Shown: piece by piece, positions 24,207-32,017 of the stretch | Numbering within the stretch: position 1 is the stretch's first letter | Layout: every line of letters starts with the position of its first letter | Source of the DNA: an uncultured Acidimicrobiales bacterium | GTDB lineage: Bacteria > Actinomycetota > Acidimicrobiia > Acidimicrobiales > Aldehydirespiratoraceae | Length of the DNA: 64,000 nt | Assembly (NCBI GenBank): GCA_905480195.1 | Contig: CAJQPN010000014.1 | Location: 62,001-126,000, forward strand | Direction of reading: 5' to 3' | Program-made: the position numbers and the translations under genes | The notes under the pieces: model-generated | Told to the model about the DNA's origin: nothing | The model's database searches: none | Seen by the model: only the letters and a program-made list of their open reading frames with translations

Positions 24207-25919
24207 ATGTATGACCTTGTGATCCGTGGTGGAACGGTCGTCGACGGCACCGGAGCGGCGCCGGTCACGGCCGATGTGGCGATCGACGGCGACCAGATCG
24301 TCGTGGTCGGATCGGTCGATGAGCCCGGGCGACGCGAGGTCGACGCTGACGGCGCATTGGTGGCACCCGGCTGGGTTGACGTCCACACCCACTACGACGG
24401 TCAGGCCACCTGGGACTCGGTCATGCGCCCCTCGATCAATCACGGCGTCACCACGGCGGTAATGGGCAACTGTGGGGTCGGGTTTGCGCCGGTTCGCCCC
24501 GGTGGCGAGGCATTTCTGATCGAACTCATGGAAGCGATCGAGGACATTCCCGGCACCGCACTGCACGAGGGCATCGAGTGGCGCTGGGAGACCTTCGGCG
24601 AGTACATCGACGCACTCGCCTCCCTCCCTCGCACACTCGACCTCGGCACGACCGTCCCGCATGCTGCGGTCCGTGCCTACGTGCTCGGCGACCGATGCCA
24701 CGAGTACGACATCACCACCGACGAGATTTCGCAGATCGCCGCCGTCATGGCCGACGGTGTTCGCAACGGTGCGCTCGGGGTTTCGACGAGCCGCACGGTG
24801 CTGCACGCCAGCAAGCACGGCTTCGAACCGGGGACGTTCTCCCTGGACGAAGAACTGATGGCGATCGCAGACGAACTTGCCGGCGTGGGTCGCGGCCTGT
24901 TCCAGTTCGTGAGCGACAACACGTTCCAACAAGACGAATGGCGCTGGCTCGATCACCTCGGCAAGGTCGGCGTTCCGGTTACCTACACCATGGCGCAAGA
25001 GCCCCATGAGCCGGATGGCTTCCGGGCCTGCCTCGAACGCAACCAGGCATCGAACGAGGCCGGACACTCCATCGCCCCCCAGGTTCCGGCTCGTCCGACC
25101 GGCATGCTCTACGGCCTTCAGTCGAGCATGCATCCCTTCCGTTCCCACCCGTCGTTTCGGGCCATCGCCGACAAGTCGCACGCGGAGATCGTGGCCCACA
25201 TGCGCGACGCCGAGTTTCGCCGTCGACTCCTTGACGAGGAGCCGGCCAGCAAGAATCCCTTCGTCCGCTTCATGGCCACCTCGTTTCACCAGATGTTCCC
25301 GCTGGGTGATCCGACCGACTACGAACCATCACCGTCGAAATCGGCGGCTGCAGTCGCCGAACGTGAAGGCCGCACCCCACAAGAGGTCGTCTACGACTGG
25401 ATGCTCGCCGAGGATGGCAAGGCGATGATGTTTGTGCCACTCGGCAGTTACGTCGATCAGGACCATGAAGCGATCCGGGCGATGATCGAGCACCCGGCAT
25501 CAATCTTCGGTTTGAGTGACGGCGGAGCGCACTGCGGACTGATCTGTGACGCCTCCATGCCTACGTATCTGCTTACGCACTGGGCTCGTGACCGTTCACG
25601 GGGCCCGAAGCTGCCGGTTGAGTTGGTAGTGCACAAGCAGACCCAGGCCACTGCCAGGGTGTACGGGCTGAGCGATCGCGGTGTCCTAGCTCCGGGAATG
25701 CTCGCCGATGTCAACGTGATCGATCACGACCGACTCACGTTGCACAAGCCGTACATGATCCACGATCTGCCAGCCGGTGGTCGTCGCCTCGTCCAGGATG
25801 CTGACGGCTACCTGGCCACGGTGAAGGCGGGTGAAGTTGTGGTCGACCACGACGAGATCACCGATGCCCGCCCGGGCCGCACGCTCAAAGCAACCGACGG
25901 CGGTGTCTTGCGGGTCTGA
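24207..25919 (+). CDS. Amidohydrolase, N-acyl-D-amino-acid deacylase family
   Basis: A zinc-dependent amidohydrolase of 570 residues. MYDLVIRGGTVVDGTGAAPV opens the usual beta-sandwich, and APGWVDVHTHYDGQATWD carries the HxH metal ligands (about residues 60-75). GNCGVGFAPVRPG and the C-terminal SDGGAHCGLICDASMPTYLL (metal Asp) are typical of D-aminoacylase/dihydroorotase-like enzymes. The natural substrate is unclear, because many family members are annotated only by similarity. The track start at 23994 is antisense to the DCC gene; ATG 24207 is preceded by GACACT 6 nt upstream, a weak leaderless-type box. Confidence 0.85.
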   Translation: MYDLVIRGGTVVDGTGAAPVTADVAIDGDQIVVVGSVDEPGRREVDADGALVAPGWVDVHTHYDGQATWDSVMRPSINHGVTTAVMGNCGVGFAPVRPGGEAFLIELMEAIEDIPGTALHEGIEWRWETFGEYIDALASLPRTLDLGTTVPHAAVRAYVLGDRCHEYDITTDEISQIAAVMADGVRNGALGVSTSRTVLHASKHGFEPGTFSLDEELMAIADELAGVGRGLFQFVSDNTFQQDEWRWLDHLGKVGVPVTYTMAQEPHEPDGFRACLERNQASNEAGHSIAPQVPARPTGMLYGLQSSMHPFRSHPSFRAIADKSHAEIVAHMRDAEFRRRLLDEEPASKNPFVRFMATSFHQMFPLGDPTDYEPSPSKSAAAVAEREGRTPQEVVYDWMLAEDGKAMMFVPLGSYVDQDHEAIRAMIEHPASIFGLSDGGAHCGLICDASMPTYLLTHWARDRSRGPKLPVELVVHKQTQATARVYGLSDRGVLAPGMLADVNVIDHDRLTLHKPYMIHDLPAGGRRLVQDADGYLATVKAGEVVVDHDEITDARPGRTLKATDGGVLRV

Positions 25920-25950
25920 TCGAGAGGATGTCTGGTGGCCGGCGCGCAAA

Positions 25951-25985
25951 CGCCGCCACGATCACGTAGCGGCGCTGTCGGTTTT
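25951..25985 (+). terminator. Possible terminator after the amidohydrolase gene
   Basis: CGCCGC pairs with GCGGCG, with an inner ACG/CGT stem and a 4-nt loop, followed 8 nt later by TTTT. It also lies downstream of the convergent bL37 gene. Weak on the T-tract. Confidence 0.35.
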
Positions 25986-26017
25986 GCTGGTTGATCTCTG
26001 CTTGCCCGGGGGCAGGA

Positions 26018-26107
26018 TCAGCTGTTGCGGCCCATGTTGGGCTTGCGGCCGTGGTTGGCCTTGCTGCGGCGAACCTTGGCCTTCTTCTTCTGGGTGCGCT
26101 TCGACAT
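26018..26107 (-). CDS. Small ribosomal-type protein bL37 (missed by the ORF track)
   Basis: A 29-codon ORF read on the minus strand: MSKRTQKKKAKVRRSKANHG, then RKPNMGRNS. It resembles the actinobacterial 50S protein bL37 (24 residues in mycobacteria, MAKRGRKKRDRK...SKANHGKRPN): the same MxKR start, the very basic middle and the SKANHG-x-x-PN motif. The ATG is 3 nt after the stop of the epimerase gene, so it is co-transcribed. It is shorter than the 60-codon cutoff of the ORF track. The identification rests on motif similarity from memory. Confidence 0.72.
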   Translation of the reverse strand: MSKRTQKKKAKVRRSKANHGRKPNMGRNS

Positions 26108-26110
26108 GGC

Positions 26111-26944
26111 TCACAGGTTAGCGAGCACGCTCGTGTATCCCTCGCGATAGCTCGGGTACGCCGGCTCCCAGCCAAGGTCGTGAAGTTCGCTGTTGCGGCA
26201 CCGTTTGCCCATCGGATGTTCGGCCGGATCGGGGTCGGGCCCAAGTTCGACTCCGAGCCGGTCGGCCAACCAGCGCAACACGACGTCTCGTGGTGTCGGG
26301 GCGCCGTCGACGGCGATGGCGAGGGCCGGAGGGCTCGGGTGCACGGCACACAGTGCAAGTGCAGCGGCGAGGTCGTCGCGATGAATGCGGTTGGTCCAGC
26401 GATCAGGGGTCCCCGGCGTCACGCCGACGGCGCCGCGGCGCACCTGGTCGATGAGCCGAAGGCGACCAGGTCCGTAGATTCCGGCCGACCGAACGATGGT
26501 GGTCGGAACCCGCGACGCGAGTGTGTTCTCGCCGACGATGACGACTTCTGCCGTCGAACGCGTTGGTGAAGCAACGTCGGTTGCGGTGATCCAGCGACCG
26601 TCGTCGGCGCCGTACACGCCGGTCGTCGAGGTGAGGACAGCGCGAGCCGGGTCCTCTGGCATCGCATCGAGCAAGGCCCGGGGGCCGTCGACATAGGCGA
26701 CCCGATAGCCGGCGTCATCCCGGGTCGGGGGCGCAGTGGTGAAGACCACGACATCGGCAGCCGGCACGTTTTCGAGGGTTTCAGGTTTCGACAGGTCGCC
26801 GATGATTGGGGCGGCTCCGTCGGTCCGGCGACCGGAGCGGTTCAGGGTCGAGACCGGTAAACCGGCTTCGACCAGGGCGGTTGCAAGGGTGAGACCGACG
26901 TCGCCGGCGCCGGCGATGAGGACGTGGGGGAGCGAGTCGTTCAT
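26111..26944 (-). CDS. NAD(P)-dependent epimerase/dehydratase-like (extended SDR) protein
   Basis: A 277-residue Rossmann protein starting at ATG 26944 (MNDSLPHVLIAGAGDVGLTL); the track start lies inside the divergent gene. The glycine motif AGAGDVG is of the yeeZ/SDR type and is followed by VVVFTTAPPTRDDAGYR, a TSTTGVYG segment with the Ser/Thr of the active site, and IYGPGRLRLIDQVRRG. The usual catalytic YxxxK is replaced, so it belongs to the atypical SDRs whose substrate is unknown. It ends 3 nt before the bL37 gene. A TACCGT box 8 nt upstream is a possible promoter. Confidence 0.75.
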   Translation of the reverse strand: MNDSLPHVLIAGAGDVGLTLATALVEAGLPVSTLNRSGRRTDGAAPIIGDLSKPETLENVPAADVVVFTTAPPTRDDAGYRVAYVDGPRALLDAMPEDPARAVLTSTTGVYGADDGRWITATDVASPTRSTAEVVIVGENTLASRVPTTIVRSAGIYGPGRLRLIDQVRRGAVGVTPGTPDRWTNRIHRDDLAAALALCAVHPSPPALAIAVDGAPTPRDVVLRWLADRLGVELGPDPDPAEHPMGKRCRNSELHDLGWEPAYPSYREGYTSVLANL

Positions 26945-26972
26945 CGGAGGCGACGGTAGTGCCGGCCACGCA

Positions 26973-26978
26973 TAAGCT
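26973..26978 (+). promoter_or_regulatory. Leaderless -10 element of the HD oxygenase gene
   Basis: TAAGCT, 6 nt before ATG 26985, no Shine-Dalgarno. On the opposite strand TACCGT (26958-26953) lies 8 nt before the divergent epimerase ATG. Confidence 0.5.
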
Positions 26979-26984
26979 GCGAGC

Positions 26985-27578
26985 ATGGCGCTCGACCCGA
27001 ACTTTGCGGTCCCGTGGACCGAGATGCAATACGGCACCCGCGAGCAGTACGCCCACCTTGGGGCGGCGTTCGAGCAGCACGCCCGTGGCGCACTGGTCGA
27101 CAACCTCATCAACCTGCTCGGTCTGTTGAAGGGACCAACGCTGGGCTATCAGTGCGACCGCTATTCACACTCGCTGCAGTCAGGTACCCGGGCCTACCGC
27201 AACGATGAGTCGGTCGACATGGTCGTGGCTGCGCTGCTTCACGATATCGCCGACGGGTTCGCTCCTGAGAATCATTCCGATGCCGCAGCGGCACTGCTGC
27301 GACCGTACGTCGACGATGAGACGCACTGGGTCGTCAAGCACCATGGTCTCTTCCAGGGCTACTACTACTTCCACCATCACGACGGCGACCGCAACGCTCG
27401 CGACCAGTACCAAGATTCGCCCTACTACGACCGCTGCGTCGACTTCTGTCACGAGTACGACCAGAACTGTTTCGATCCGAACTATCCGGTCATGGACATC
27501 GAGGACTTTCGCCCGATGCTCGACGAGGTGTTGTCCCGTCCCTCGCGCGTGCCGGGTGTTGCGCCGCTCCCCGGCTGA
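26985..27578 (+). CDS. HD-domain protein of the PhnZ-like mixed-valence diiron oxygenase type
   Basis: A 197-residue HD-fold protein. All ligands used by the phosphonate oxygenase PhnZ have counterparts in order: His in RYSHSLQSGTRA, His-Asp in ALLHDIADG, His in PENHSDAA, His in VVKHHGLFQGYYYF and Asp in CHEYDQNCFDP. The long FQGYYYFHHHDGDRNARDQY segment is also typical of this subgroup rather than of phosphohydrolases. PhnZ/TmpB-type enzymes cleave C-P or C-C bonds with O2 after a PhyH-type hydroxylase has acted. Two PhyH genes occur in the window but neither is adjacent, so the substrate is open. The start follows a TAAGCT box by 6 nt. Confidence 0.78.
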   Translation: MALDPNFAVPWTEMQYGTREQYAHLGAAFEQHARGALVDNLINLLGLLKGPTLGYQCDRYSHSLQSGTRAYRNDESVDMVVAALLHDIADGFAPENHSDAAAALLRPYVDDETHWVVKHHGLFQGYYYFHHHDGDRNARDQYQDSPYYDRCVDFCHEYDQNCFDPNYPVMDIEDFRPMLDEVLSRPSRVPGVAPLPG

Positions 27579-27630
27579 ACGTCTGCATCTTCACGTGGGT
27601 GTCGGGAGTGAGACCCGTCTGCGCTCGGAC

Positions 27631-28119
27631 TCAGCCCGCTCGAACTGCATCGGCGTTGTTGTTGAACAACGCCCACTCGCCCCACGTGTTGGTCGGGCAG
27701 GTGAGGATGTGTGCTCGCGCCCGGTCGTCGAATCGGTCCAACCGTGTTGCGTCAGAATAGCTGCCGCCTCCTTCGACTCGTCCTCCCAAGTCGATCAGCG
27801 AACCGTTGGGCAGGACGACCGCTTGGGAGGTGGCTTCCCAGGTCGTCGATGCCGGCCAGACCACCGGAAACGATGATTCGCTGTCGACGATGACGAGGCA
27901 GCCTTCGACAACGGCAAGTGTGCCGCTGATCAGAGCAGCGTCGCCGCCGGTATCGAACGGGAGTGACTGGCGGACGACAGGGCCGTCGAGATTGCCAGCG
28001 GCGATCGCAGGGTCGGAGGCGTCGGTCTCGCCGGGACCCCACATCACGGCCCAGATACCGAGCGCAGTGAGGATCAGTGCGAGCGAGCCGAGCGAGAGCG
28101 CCCTGACCTCGCCGTTCAT
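27631..28119 (-). CDS. Membrane-anchored or secreted protein of unknown function
   Basis: Not recognised. The 162-residue product begins with a short cytosolic stretch and a hydrophobic helix (LSLGSLALILTALGIWAVMW, about residues 8-27). An extracytoplasmic domain rich in beta-type sequence follows, with two cysteines (EGCLVIVDS, ILTCPTNTW) that could form a disulfide. It is convergent with the HD oxygenase gene, leaving 52 nt between stops. The start at 28119 is the first ATG before the helix. Confidence 0.6.
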   Translation of the reverse strand: MNGEVRALSLGSLALILTALGIWAVMWGPGETDASDPAIAAGNLDGPVVRQSLPFDTGGDAALISGTLAVVEGCLVIVDSESSFPVVWPASTTWEATSQAVVLPNGSLIDLGGRVEGGGSYSDATRLDRFDDRARAHILTCPTNTWGEWALFNNNADAVRAG

Positions 28120-28179
28120 GTCGAGCGACTCATCTGCTGACGAACGCCCTCCGCGTGCGGACCGTGGCCATGCGAGGTG

Positions 28180-28518
28180 TCACCCGAGCAGTTCTGCGCC
28201 GTCCAGGACTACGAGCACCGTGAGCAGGCCGATAATCCCGACATTGATCGCAGTCATCGGCCACTTCCACTTGTGATCGGCTCGGTGGAAACGCCGGATC
28301 GAGACGAGGTTGGCCACGATGGCGGCGGCACCGATCGGCAGTCCGATCCACGGGCCGACTCCGGCCCCGAAGCCGATCAGCGGAAAGACGAACGGGATAA
28401 GGACGTAGGAAAAGGTGCACCGCACCGCCGAGATCAGAACCGATGTCGAGAAGGCCTTCTCGGCATCGACGCTGGCGATATCGGTCGTCGCGGAAGCCGG
28501 GTTCTCGACGTCGGTCAC
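28180..28518 (-). CDS. Small integral membrane protein of unknown function
   Basis: From GTG 28518 the product is 112 residues: a short N-terminal acidic stretch, then three or so hydrophobic segments (AVRCTFSYVLIPFVFPLIGFG, IGLPIGAAAIVANLV, MTAINVGIIGLLTVLVVL) separated by the basic loop SIRRFHRADHKWKW. No family is recognised. The track start at 28605 runs into the divergent ychF gene and is rejected. A TACCGT box 8 nt before the GTG suggests a leaderless start. A 60-nt gap separates it from the next minus-strand gene. Confidence 0.6.
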   Translation of the reverse strand: MTDVENPASATTDIASVDAEKAFSTSVLISAVRCTFSYVLIPFVFPLIGFGAGVGPWIGLPIGAAAIVANLVSIRRFHRADHKWKWPMTAINVGIIGLLTVLVVLDGAELLG

Positions 28519-28564
28519 GAGCCCCAACGGTAGCCGTGTCGAGGTCGCTAGCCTCGACCCGGAC

Positions 28565-29638
28565 ATGGAACGTTTCGGCTTCGTCGGTCTGCCCAATGCA
28601 GGCAAGTCCTCGCTCTACAACGCGCTCGCGGGCGGCGGCGCGCACGCTGCGCCTTATGCCTTTGCCACTACCGATCCCAACATCGGCGTCGCCAAGGTTC
28701 CTGACCGCCGCCTCGATCAACTCAGCGTGATGTCGCGCAGCAAGGCGACGATCCATGCGGCAGTGCAGTTCACCGATATCGGAGGGCTCGTCGAGGGTGC
28801 CAGCCAGGGGGAAGGCCTCGGCAACGCGTTTCTCAGCCACATTCGCGAGGTCGACGCGATCGTGTTCGTACTGCGTGCGTTCCCCGATGAAGACGTCCCC
28901 GGGCCGCAGGATCCACTCGAGCATCTTCGAGTGGTCGAGATCGAGCTAGCACTCGCTGATCTCGCCAGCGCCGAGAAGGCTCGCGACAAAACGCAGCGGA
29001 TGCTGAAGGGCGACAGCTCGCTGAGGCGCACCGTCGACTTGCTCACAAGGTGTGTCGATACGCTCGGCGAGGGCACGCCGCTCTACCGTGCCGGTCTTGA
29101 TGACGAGGACCGGGCCGAACTCAAGGAGTTCTTCTTCCTGACCAACAAACCGGTCATGGCTGTCCTCAACATCGGCGAAGATCAGATTGGCGACGAGGAT
29201 GCCATCGCTGCTCCCGTCCGAGCAGAACTCGAGGGTGCCGAGGTTGTGCCGCTGTCGGTGCAGCTTGAGGCCGAAGCTGCGGTGATGGCGCTCGAAGATC
29301 GGCAGGAGATGCTTGAGGCCTTGGGTCTCGGCGACGGTGCAGTACCTGCGTTCTTAACGTCGGCCTACCACATGCTCGGCCTTCGGACCTACCTCACGAC
29401 GGGTGAGAAAGAGTCGCGGGCGTGGACCTTCCGCGCTGGATCGACTGCCCCTGAGGCGGCCGGTGTGATTCACACTGACTTCCAACGGGGCTTCATCCGT
29501 GCCGAGACGATCCAGTGGGACCAACTTGTCCAAGCCGGGTCGTGGGCCGCTGCGCGCGAGGTTGGAAAGGTCCGCTCCGAAGGCAAGGACTATGTCGTCC
29601 AGGACGGTGACGTGATGGAGTTCCGGTTCAACGTCTGA
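28565..29638 (+). CDS. ychF: Obg-family P-loop ATPase YchF
   Basis: A ribosome-associated NTPase of the Obg family with altered base specificity (ATP over GTP). The 357-residue length is standard. G1 is GLPNAGKSSLYNAL at about residue 7, G3 is DIGGLVEGASQGEGLGNAFL, and the NxxE-type G4 site is AVLNIGED. The C-terminal TGS-like domain includes FRAGSTAPEAAGVIHTDFQRGFIRAE. Start ATG 28565 encodes MERFGFVGLPNAGKS; the track ORF extends upstream into unrelated sequence. It stands alone and is convergent with the second PhyH gene. Confidence 0.95.
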   Translation: MERFGFVGLPNAGKSSLYNALAGGGAHAAPYAFATTDPNIGVAKVPDRRLDQLSVMSRSKATIHAAVQFTDIGGLVEGASQGEGLGNAFLSHIREVDAIVFVLRAFPDEDVPGPQDPLEHLRVVEIELALADLASAEKARDKTQRMLKGDSSLRRTVDLLTRCVDTLGEGTPLYRAGLDDEDRAELKEFFFLTNKPVMAVLNIGEDQIGDEDAIAAPVRAELEGAEVVPLSVQLEAEAAVMALEDRQEMLEALGLGDGAVPAFLTSAYHMLGLRTYLTTGEKESRAWTFRAGSTAPEAAGVIHTDFQRGFIRAETIQWDQLVQAGSWAAAREVGKVRSEGKDYVVQDGDVMEFRFNV

Positions 29639-29669
29639 CGGCCCACGTCGCCAGGGTCAACGGTGTGAG

Positions 29670-30545
29670 TCAGCCCGTTTCTCCCTGCTGGACCGAGAAG
29701 ATCGACTGATAGGAGCCGTTGTACCAGTCAGGGGCGGCTGGCATGGTGCGACCCTCGATGGTAAGCGTTGGCGGCAGCGACCCTCGCACCAGCTGGTGAG
29801 CACTCCGGCCCGCTTTACCGTTCGTACCGACCCCGAGAAGAGGGTACGAGTCGGCCCGCGAGTAGGTCTGGAGGAGGAGTGGGCGTGAGCGATCCGAGCG
29901 GTTGACTGCAGAACCGTGCACGCAACAGCAGTTGTGCACGGTGACGCTGCCAGCTGGTCCCTTGAGATATGCGGCCCGGTCAACCGACGCGCGGGCGGTG
30001 TCGGCGTCGGACAGCGAGCCCGACCACGAGCCATCGGGATTGCGGAGGTCGTACAGCTCACCGGTATGGCTGCCGGGTACGACGCCCATCGGGCCCATGT
30101 CGTCGTCGACGACGTCGTCGAGGTACACGCCGATCGTGAGTGGCGAGAAGTCAGTGTGAGGCCAGAACTGGATGTCTTGGTGCCATTTGACCTCGTCTCC
30201 ACCGTCAGCCCACTTGATGTTGAGTTTGGAGTGGTGGAAGCGGACGTTCGGCCCGAGGAGTGCCTCGGCGAGGTCGGTGGCGGGACCGTCGAGCGCGAAT
30301 GCTGCAAACGCTGGATCGAGATCGACCGGCGAATGGATCCGTCGTAGACGCGGACGGTCTGATCGGTGATCGGGCTCGGTGTCGAAGCGTCTGTCTCCGG
30401 GCTCGGCGGCGCGCGACTCGTCGACGAGGCGATCCATCGCCTCGTTCAGTCGGCTTAGCCAGTGGGCATCGATGTGGCCCGGTAGAAGCAGAAAGCCATC
30501 GGCGACGTAGCGGTCGAGCGTCGCCGATTCGAGTACGAGAACCAT
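29670..30545 (-). CDS. Phytanoyl-CoA dioxygenase (PhyH) family protein 2
   Basis: Predicted Fe(II)/2-oxoglutarate oxygenase of 291 residues. The metal motif is WHQDIQFWPHTDFSPLT (HxD) with the distal His in CVHGSAVNRSDRSRP, where the Arg would hold 2-oxoglutarate. GPMGVVPGSHTGELY precedes the second half of the barrel. The segment KWHQDIQFWPH resembles ectoine hydroxylase and related enzymes, but no ectoine gene is nearby. It is not closely similar to the PhyH protein at 14.5 kb. ATG 30545 follows TAACGT by exactly 6 nt, so the transcript is probably leaderless. Confidence 0.82.
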   Translation of the reverse strand: MVLVLESATLDRYVADGFLLLPGHIDAHWLSRLNEAMDRLVDESRAAEPGDRRFDTEPDHRSDRPRLRRIHSPVDLDPAFAAFALDGPATDLAEALLGPNVRFHHSKLNIKWADGGDEVKWHQDIQFWPHTDFSPLTIGVYLDDVVDDDMGPMGVVPGSHTGELYDLRNPDGSWSGSLSDADTARASVDRAAYLKGPAGSVTVHNCCCVHGSAVNRSDRSRPLLLQTYSRADSYPLLGVGTNGKAGRSAHQLVRGSLPPTLTIEGRTMPAAPDWYNGSYQSIFSVQQGETG

Positions 30546-30551
30546 TGCTAC

Positions 30552-30557
30552 ACGTTA
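30552..30557 (-). promoter_or_regulatory. Leaderless -10 element of PhyH gene 2
   Basis: TAACGT on the minus strand, 6 nt before ATG 30545, no Shine-Dalgarno. Confidence 0.5.
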
Positions 30558-30650
30558 GTGAACGAGTGCAGTCGGGGTTGTAACCGATCAGGACCCGGGA
30601 GTGTCGAAGGGACGGTGAGTGTTGCACTGAGGTCGAACGGTTCCGCTGCG

Positions 30651-30679
30651 TTTACAGCCTGCCGACCGGCAGGTAGGCT
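30651..30679 (+). promoter_or_regulatory. Promoter of the acyl-ACP desaturase gene
   Basis: TTTACA (30651-30656), a 17-nt spacer and TAGGCT (30674-30679). The ATG is 9 nt further on with no Shine-Dalgarno. The spacer is filled by a palindrome listed separately. Confidence 0.6.
30658..30673. promoter_or_regulatory. Candidate repressor operator in the desaturase promoter
   Basis: CCTGCCG-AC-CGGCAGG is a perfect 7-bp inverted repeat that occupies 16 of the 17 bases between the -35 and -10 boxes. A dimeric repressor bound here would block polymerase. The regulator is not identified. Confidence 0.6.
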
Positions 30680-30688
30680 TTCAAGATC

Positions 30689-31627
30689 ATGACGGTGATT
30701 CCCGACCTCCATCTGCGCGAAGCGCTAGCTGAGACGGCCGAGAAGCTGCTCGACCGCCACATTGAGACAGCACAGGAGTGGCATCCCCACACCTACATCC
30801 CGTGGAGTGCCGCAGCGGACTTCCCCGAGGGCTATGAGTGGTCGCCCGAGGAGGCGAACGTTCCGAGCGCCGTGCGGAGCGCCCTGTTCGTGAACGTGCT
30901 GACCGAAGACAACCTGCCCTACTACTTCCGCGATATCGAACGAATGATGGGCCGAGAAGGGGCCTGGGGCGAGTGGGTGCGCCGGTGGACTGCTGAGGAA
31001 GGGCGCCACGGCATCGTGATCAACGGGTACCTCATGGCCACTCGGTCTCTTGACCCGGTCGAACTCGAGCGGGGCCGAATGGCGCAGGTTCAGAGCGGAC
31101 AGGTGCCCGAGCCGCCCTCGTTGACCGAGGGCCTTGCCTACGTGACGTTGCAGGAACTTGCAACGCGTATCAGTCACTTCAACACGGGGAATATGCTCGA
31201 CGATCCGGCAGGCAAGGCCGTGATGCGACGCGTGGCCGCCGACGAGAACCTGCACTACCTCTTCTACCGTGACGCCATGCAGGCGATCTTCGAGATTGAC
31301 CCGTCGGCGGCGGTCATCGCAGTGAACAAGCAGGTTCAGGAGTTCAAGATGCCGGGTACGGGCATCCCGGGTTTCGCGGCCCACGCAAAGGCGATCGCTG
31401 AAGCTGGTATCTACGACTTTGCGATCCACCACGACAAGATCCTGAAGCCGGTGGTCCTGCGCGACTGGGCGATCGAGTCGATCGAGGGTCTCTCGCCGGA
31501 AGCCGAAGAGGCACGCGAAGCGCTTGTGACGCAAATCGGCCGTATCGGCATGCTCGGGCACCGCTTGGCCGAACGCCGCCAGAAGCGGGCTGCGGCGCAG
31601 TCCGACCGAGAACCAGTCAGCGCCTGA
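30689..31627 (+). CDS. Acyl-ACP desaturase (soluble diiron, DesA1/DesA2-like)
   Basis: Introduces a double bond into acyl chains carried by acyl carrier protein, using O2 and reduced ferredoxin. The 312-residue product has the diiron ligands of the family: Glu73 in LTEDNLPYY, the ExxH of WTAEEGRHG (Glu104/His107), Glu156 in LQELATRISH and ExxH in ADENLHYLFY (Glu186/His189). Overall it resembles mycobacterial DesA proteins. Its promoter contains a near-ideal palindromic operator, so expression is probably tuned to lipid state. DUF192 and rsmI follow, but a separate promoter precedes them. Confidence 0.9.
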   Translation: MTVIPDLHLREALAETAEKLLDRHIETAQEWHPHTYIPWSAAADFPEGYEWSPEEANVPSAVRSALFVNVLTEDNLPYYFRDIERMMGREGAWGEWVRRWTAEEGRHGIVINGYLMATRSLDPVELERGRMAQVQSGQVPEPPSLTEGLAYVTLQELATRISHFNTGNMLDDPAGKAVMRRVAADENLHYLFYRDAMQAIFEIDPSAAVIAVNKQVQEFKMPGTGIPGFAAHAKAIAEAGIYDFAIHHDKILKPVVLRDWAIESIEGLSPEAEEAREALVTQIGRIGMLGHRLAERRQKRAAAQSDREPVSA

Positions 31628-31650
31628 TTCCTTGGCAGCTTTCAGCGGTG

Positions 31651-31664
31651 GGTGCTGGAGCACC
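31651..31664. promoter_or_regulatory. Inverted repeat upstream of the DUF192 gene
   Basis: GGTGCT-GG-AGCACC, perfect 6-bp arms with a 2-bp centre, 8 nt before the TAGCGT -10 box, at about the -35 position. The tiny centre argues for a DNA operator rather than an RNA hairpin. Confidence 0.4.
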
Positions 31665-31672
31665 ACCGCGGT

Positions 31673-31678
31673 TAGCGT
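31673..31678 (+). promoter_or_regulatory. Leaderless -10 element of the DUF192-rsmI operon
   Basis: TAGCGT, 6 nt before ATG 31685, no Shine-Dalgarno. Confidence 0.5.
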
Positions 31679-31684
31679 CGGGGC

Positions 31685-32017
31685 ATGGCCTGGCTGGTGC
31701 ATGAGGGGCGCGTGATCGCCTCGTTGGAGATCGCCGAAAGCCGCAAGAACCGCCGTCGGGGCTTGCTGGGGCGGGAGGGCATTGAGGGCGCGCTCTTGCT
31801 GCGACCGGCGCGCGGCGTTCACACGATCCGGATGCGATTTGCGCTCGACGTCGCCCATCTCGATGGCAATCTTCGGGTGCTTTCCATCACGACGATGGCC
31901 CCGGGCCGTGTCGGCAAGTGGTCGCCCCGGGCTGGTGCGGTGCTCGAGGCCGAGGCCGGTTCATTTCGACGTTGGGGCGTCGAGCGAGGCATGCAACTCG
32001 AGATCTGCGTCGAATGA
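31685..32017 (+). CDS. DUF192 family protein
   Basis: A 110-residue single-domain protein with the DUF192 pattern: RRRGLLGREGIEGALLLRP, then HTIRMRFALDVAHLD and the C-terminal VLEAEAGSFRRWGVERG. Biochemical function is unknown. Many homologues are exported, but this one has no signal peptide, so it is likely cytosolic. The final codon overlaps the rsmI start as ATGA (32014-32017), indicating coupling. Confidence 0.82.
   Translation: MAWLVHEGRVIASLEIAESRKNRRRGLLGREGIEGALLLRPARGVHTIRMRFALDVAHLDGNLRVLSITTMAPGRVGKWSPRAGAVLEAEAGSFRRWGVERGMQLEICVE

Noticed and set aside
24141-25289. A 382-residue minus-strand ORF
   Set aside because: Antisense shadow of the amidohydrolase, rich in Arg, His and Gly without motifs.
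14475-27578. PhyH gene plus PhnZ-like gene as a phnY-phnZ phosphonate pathway
   Set aside because: The genes are on different strands and kilobases apart, and no other phosphonate gene is present; kept as separate observations.
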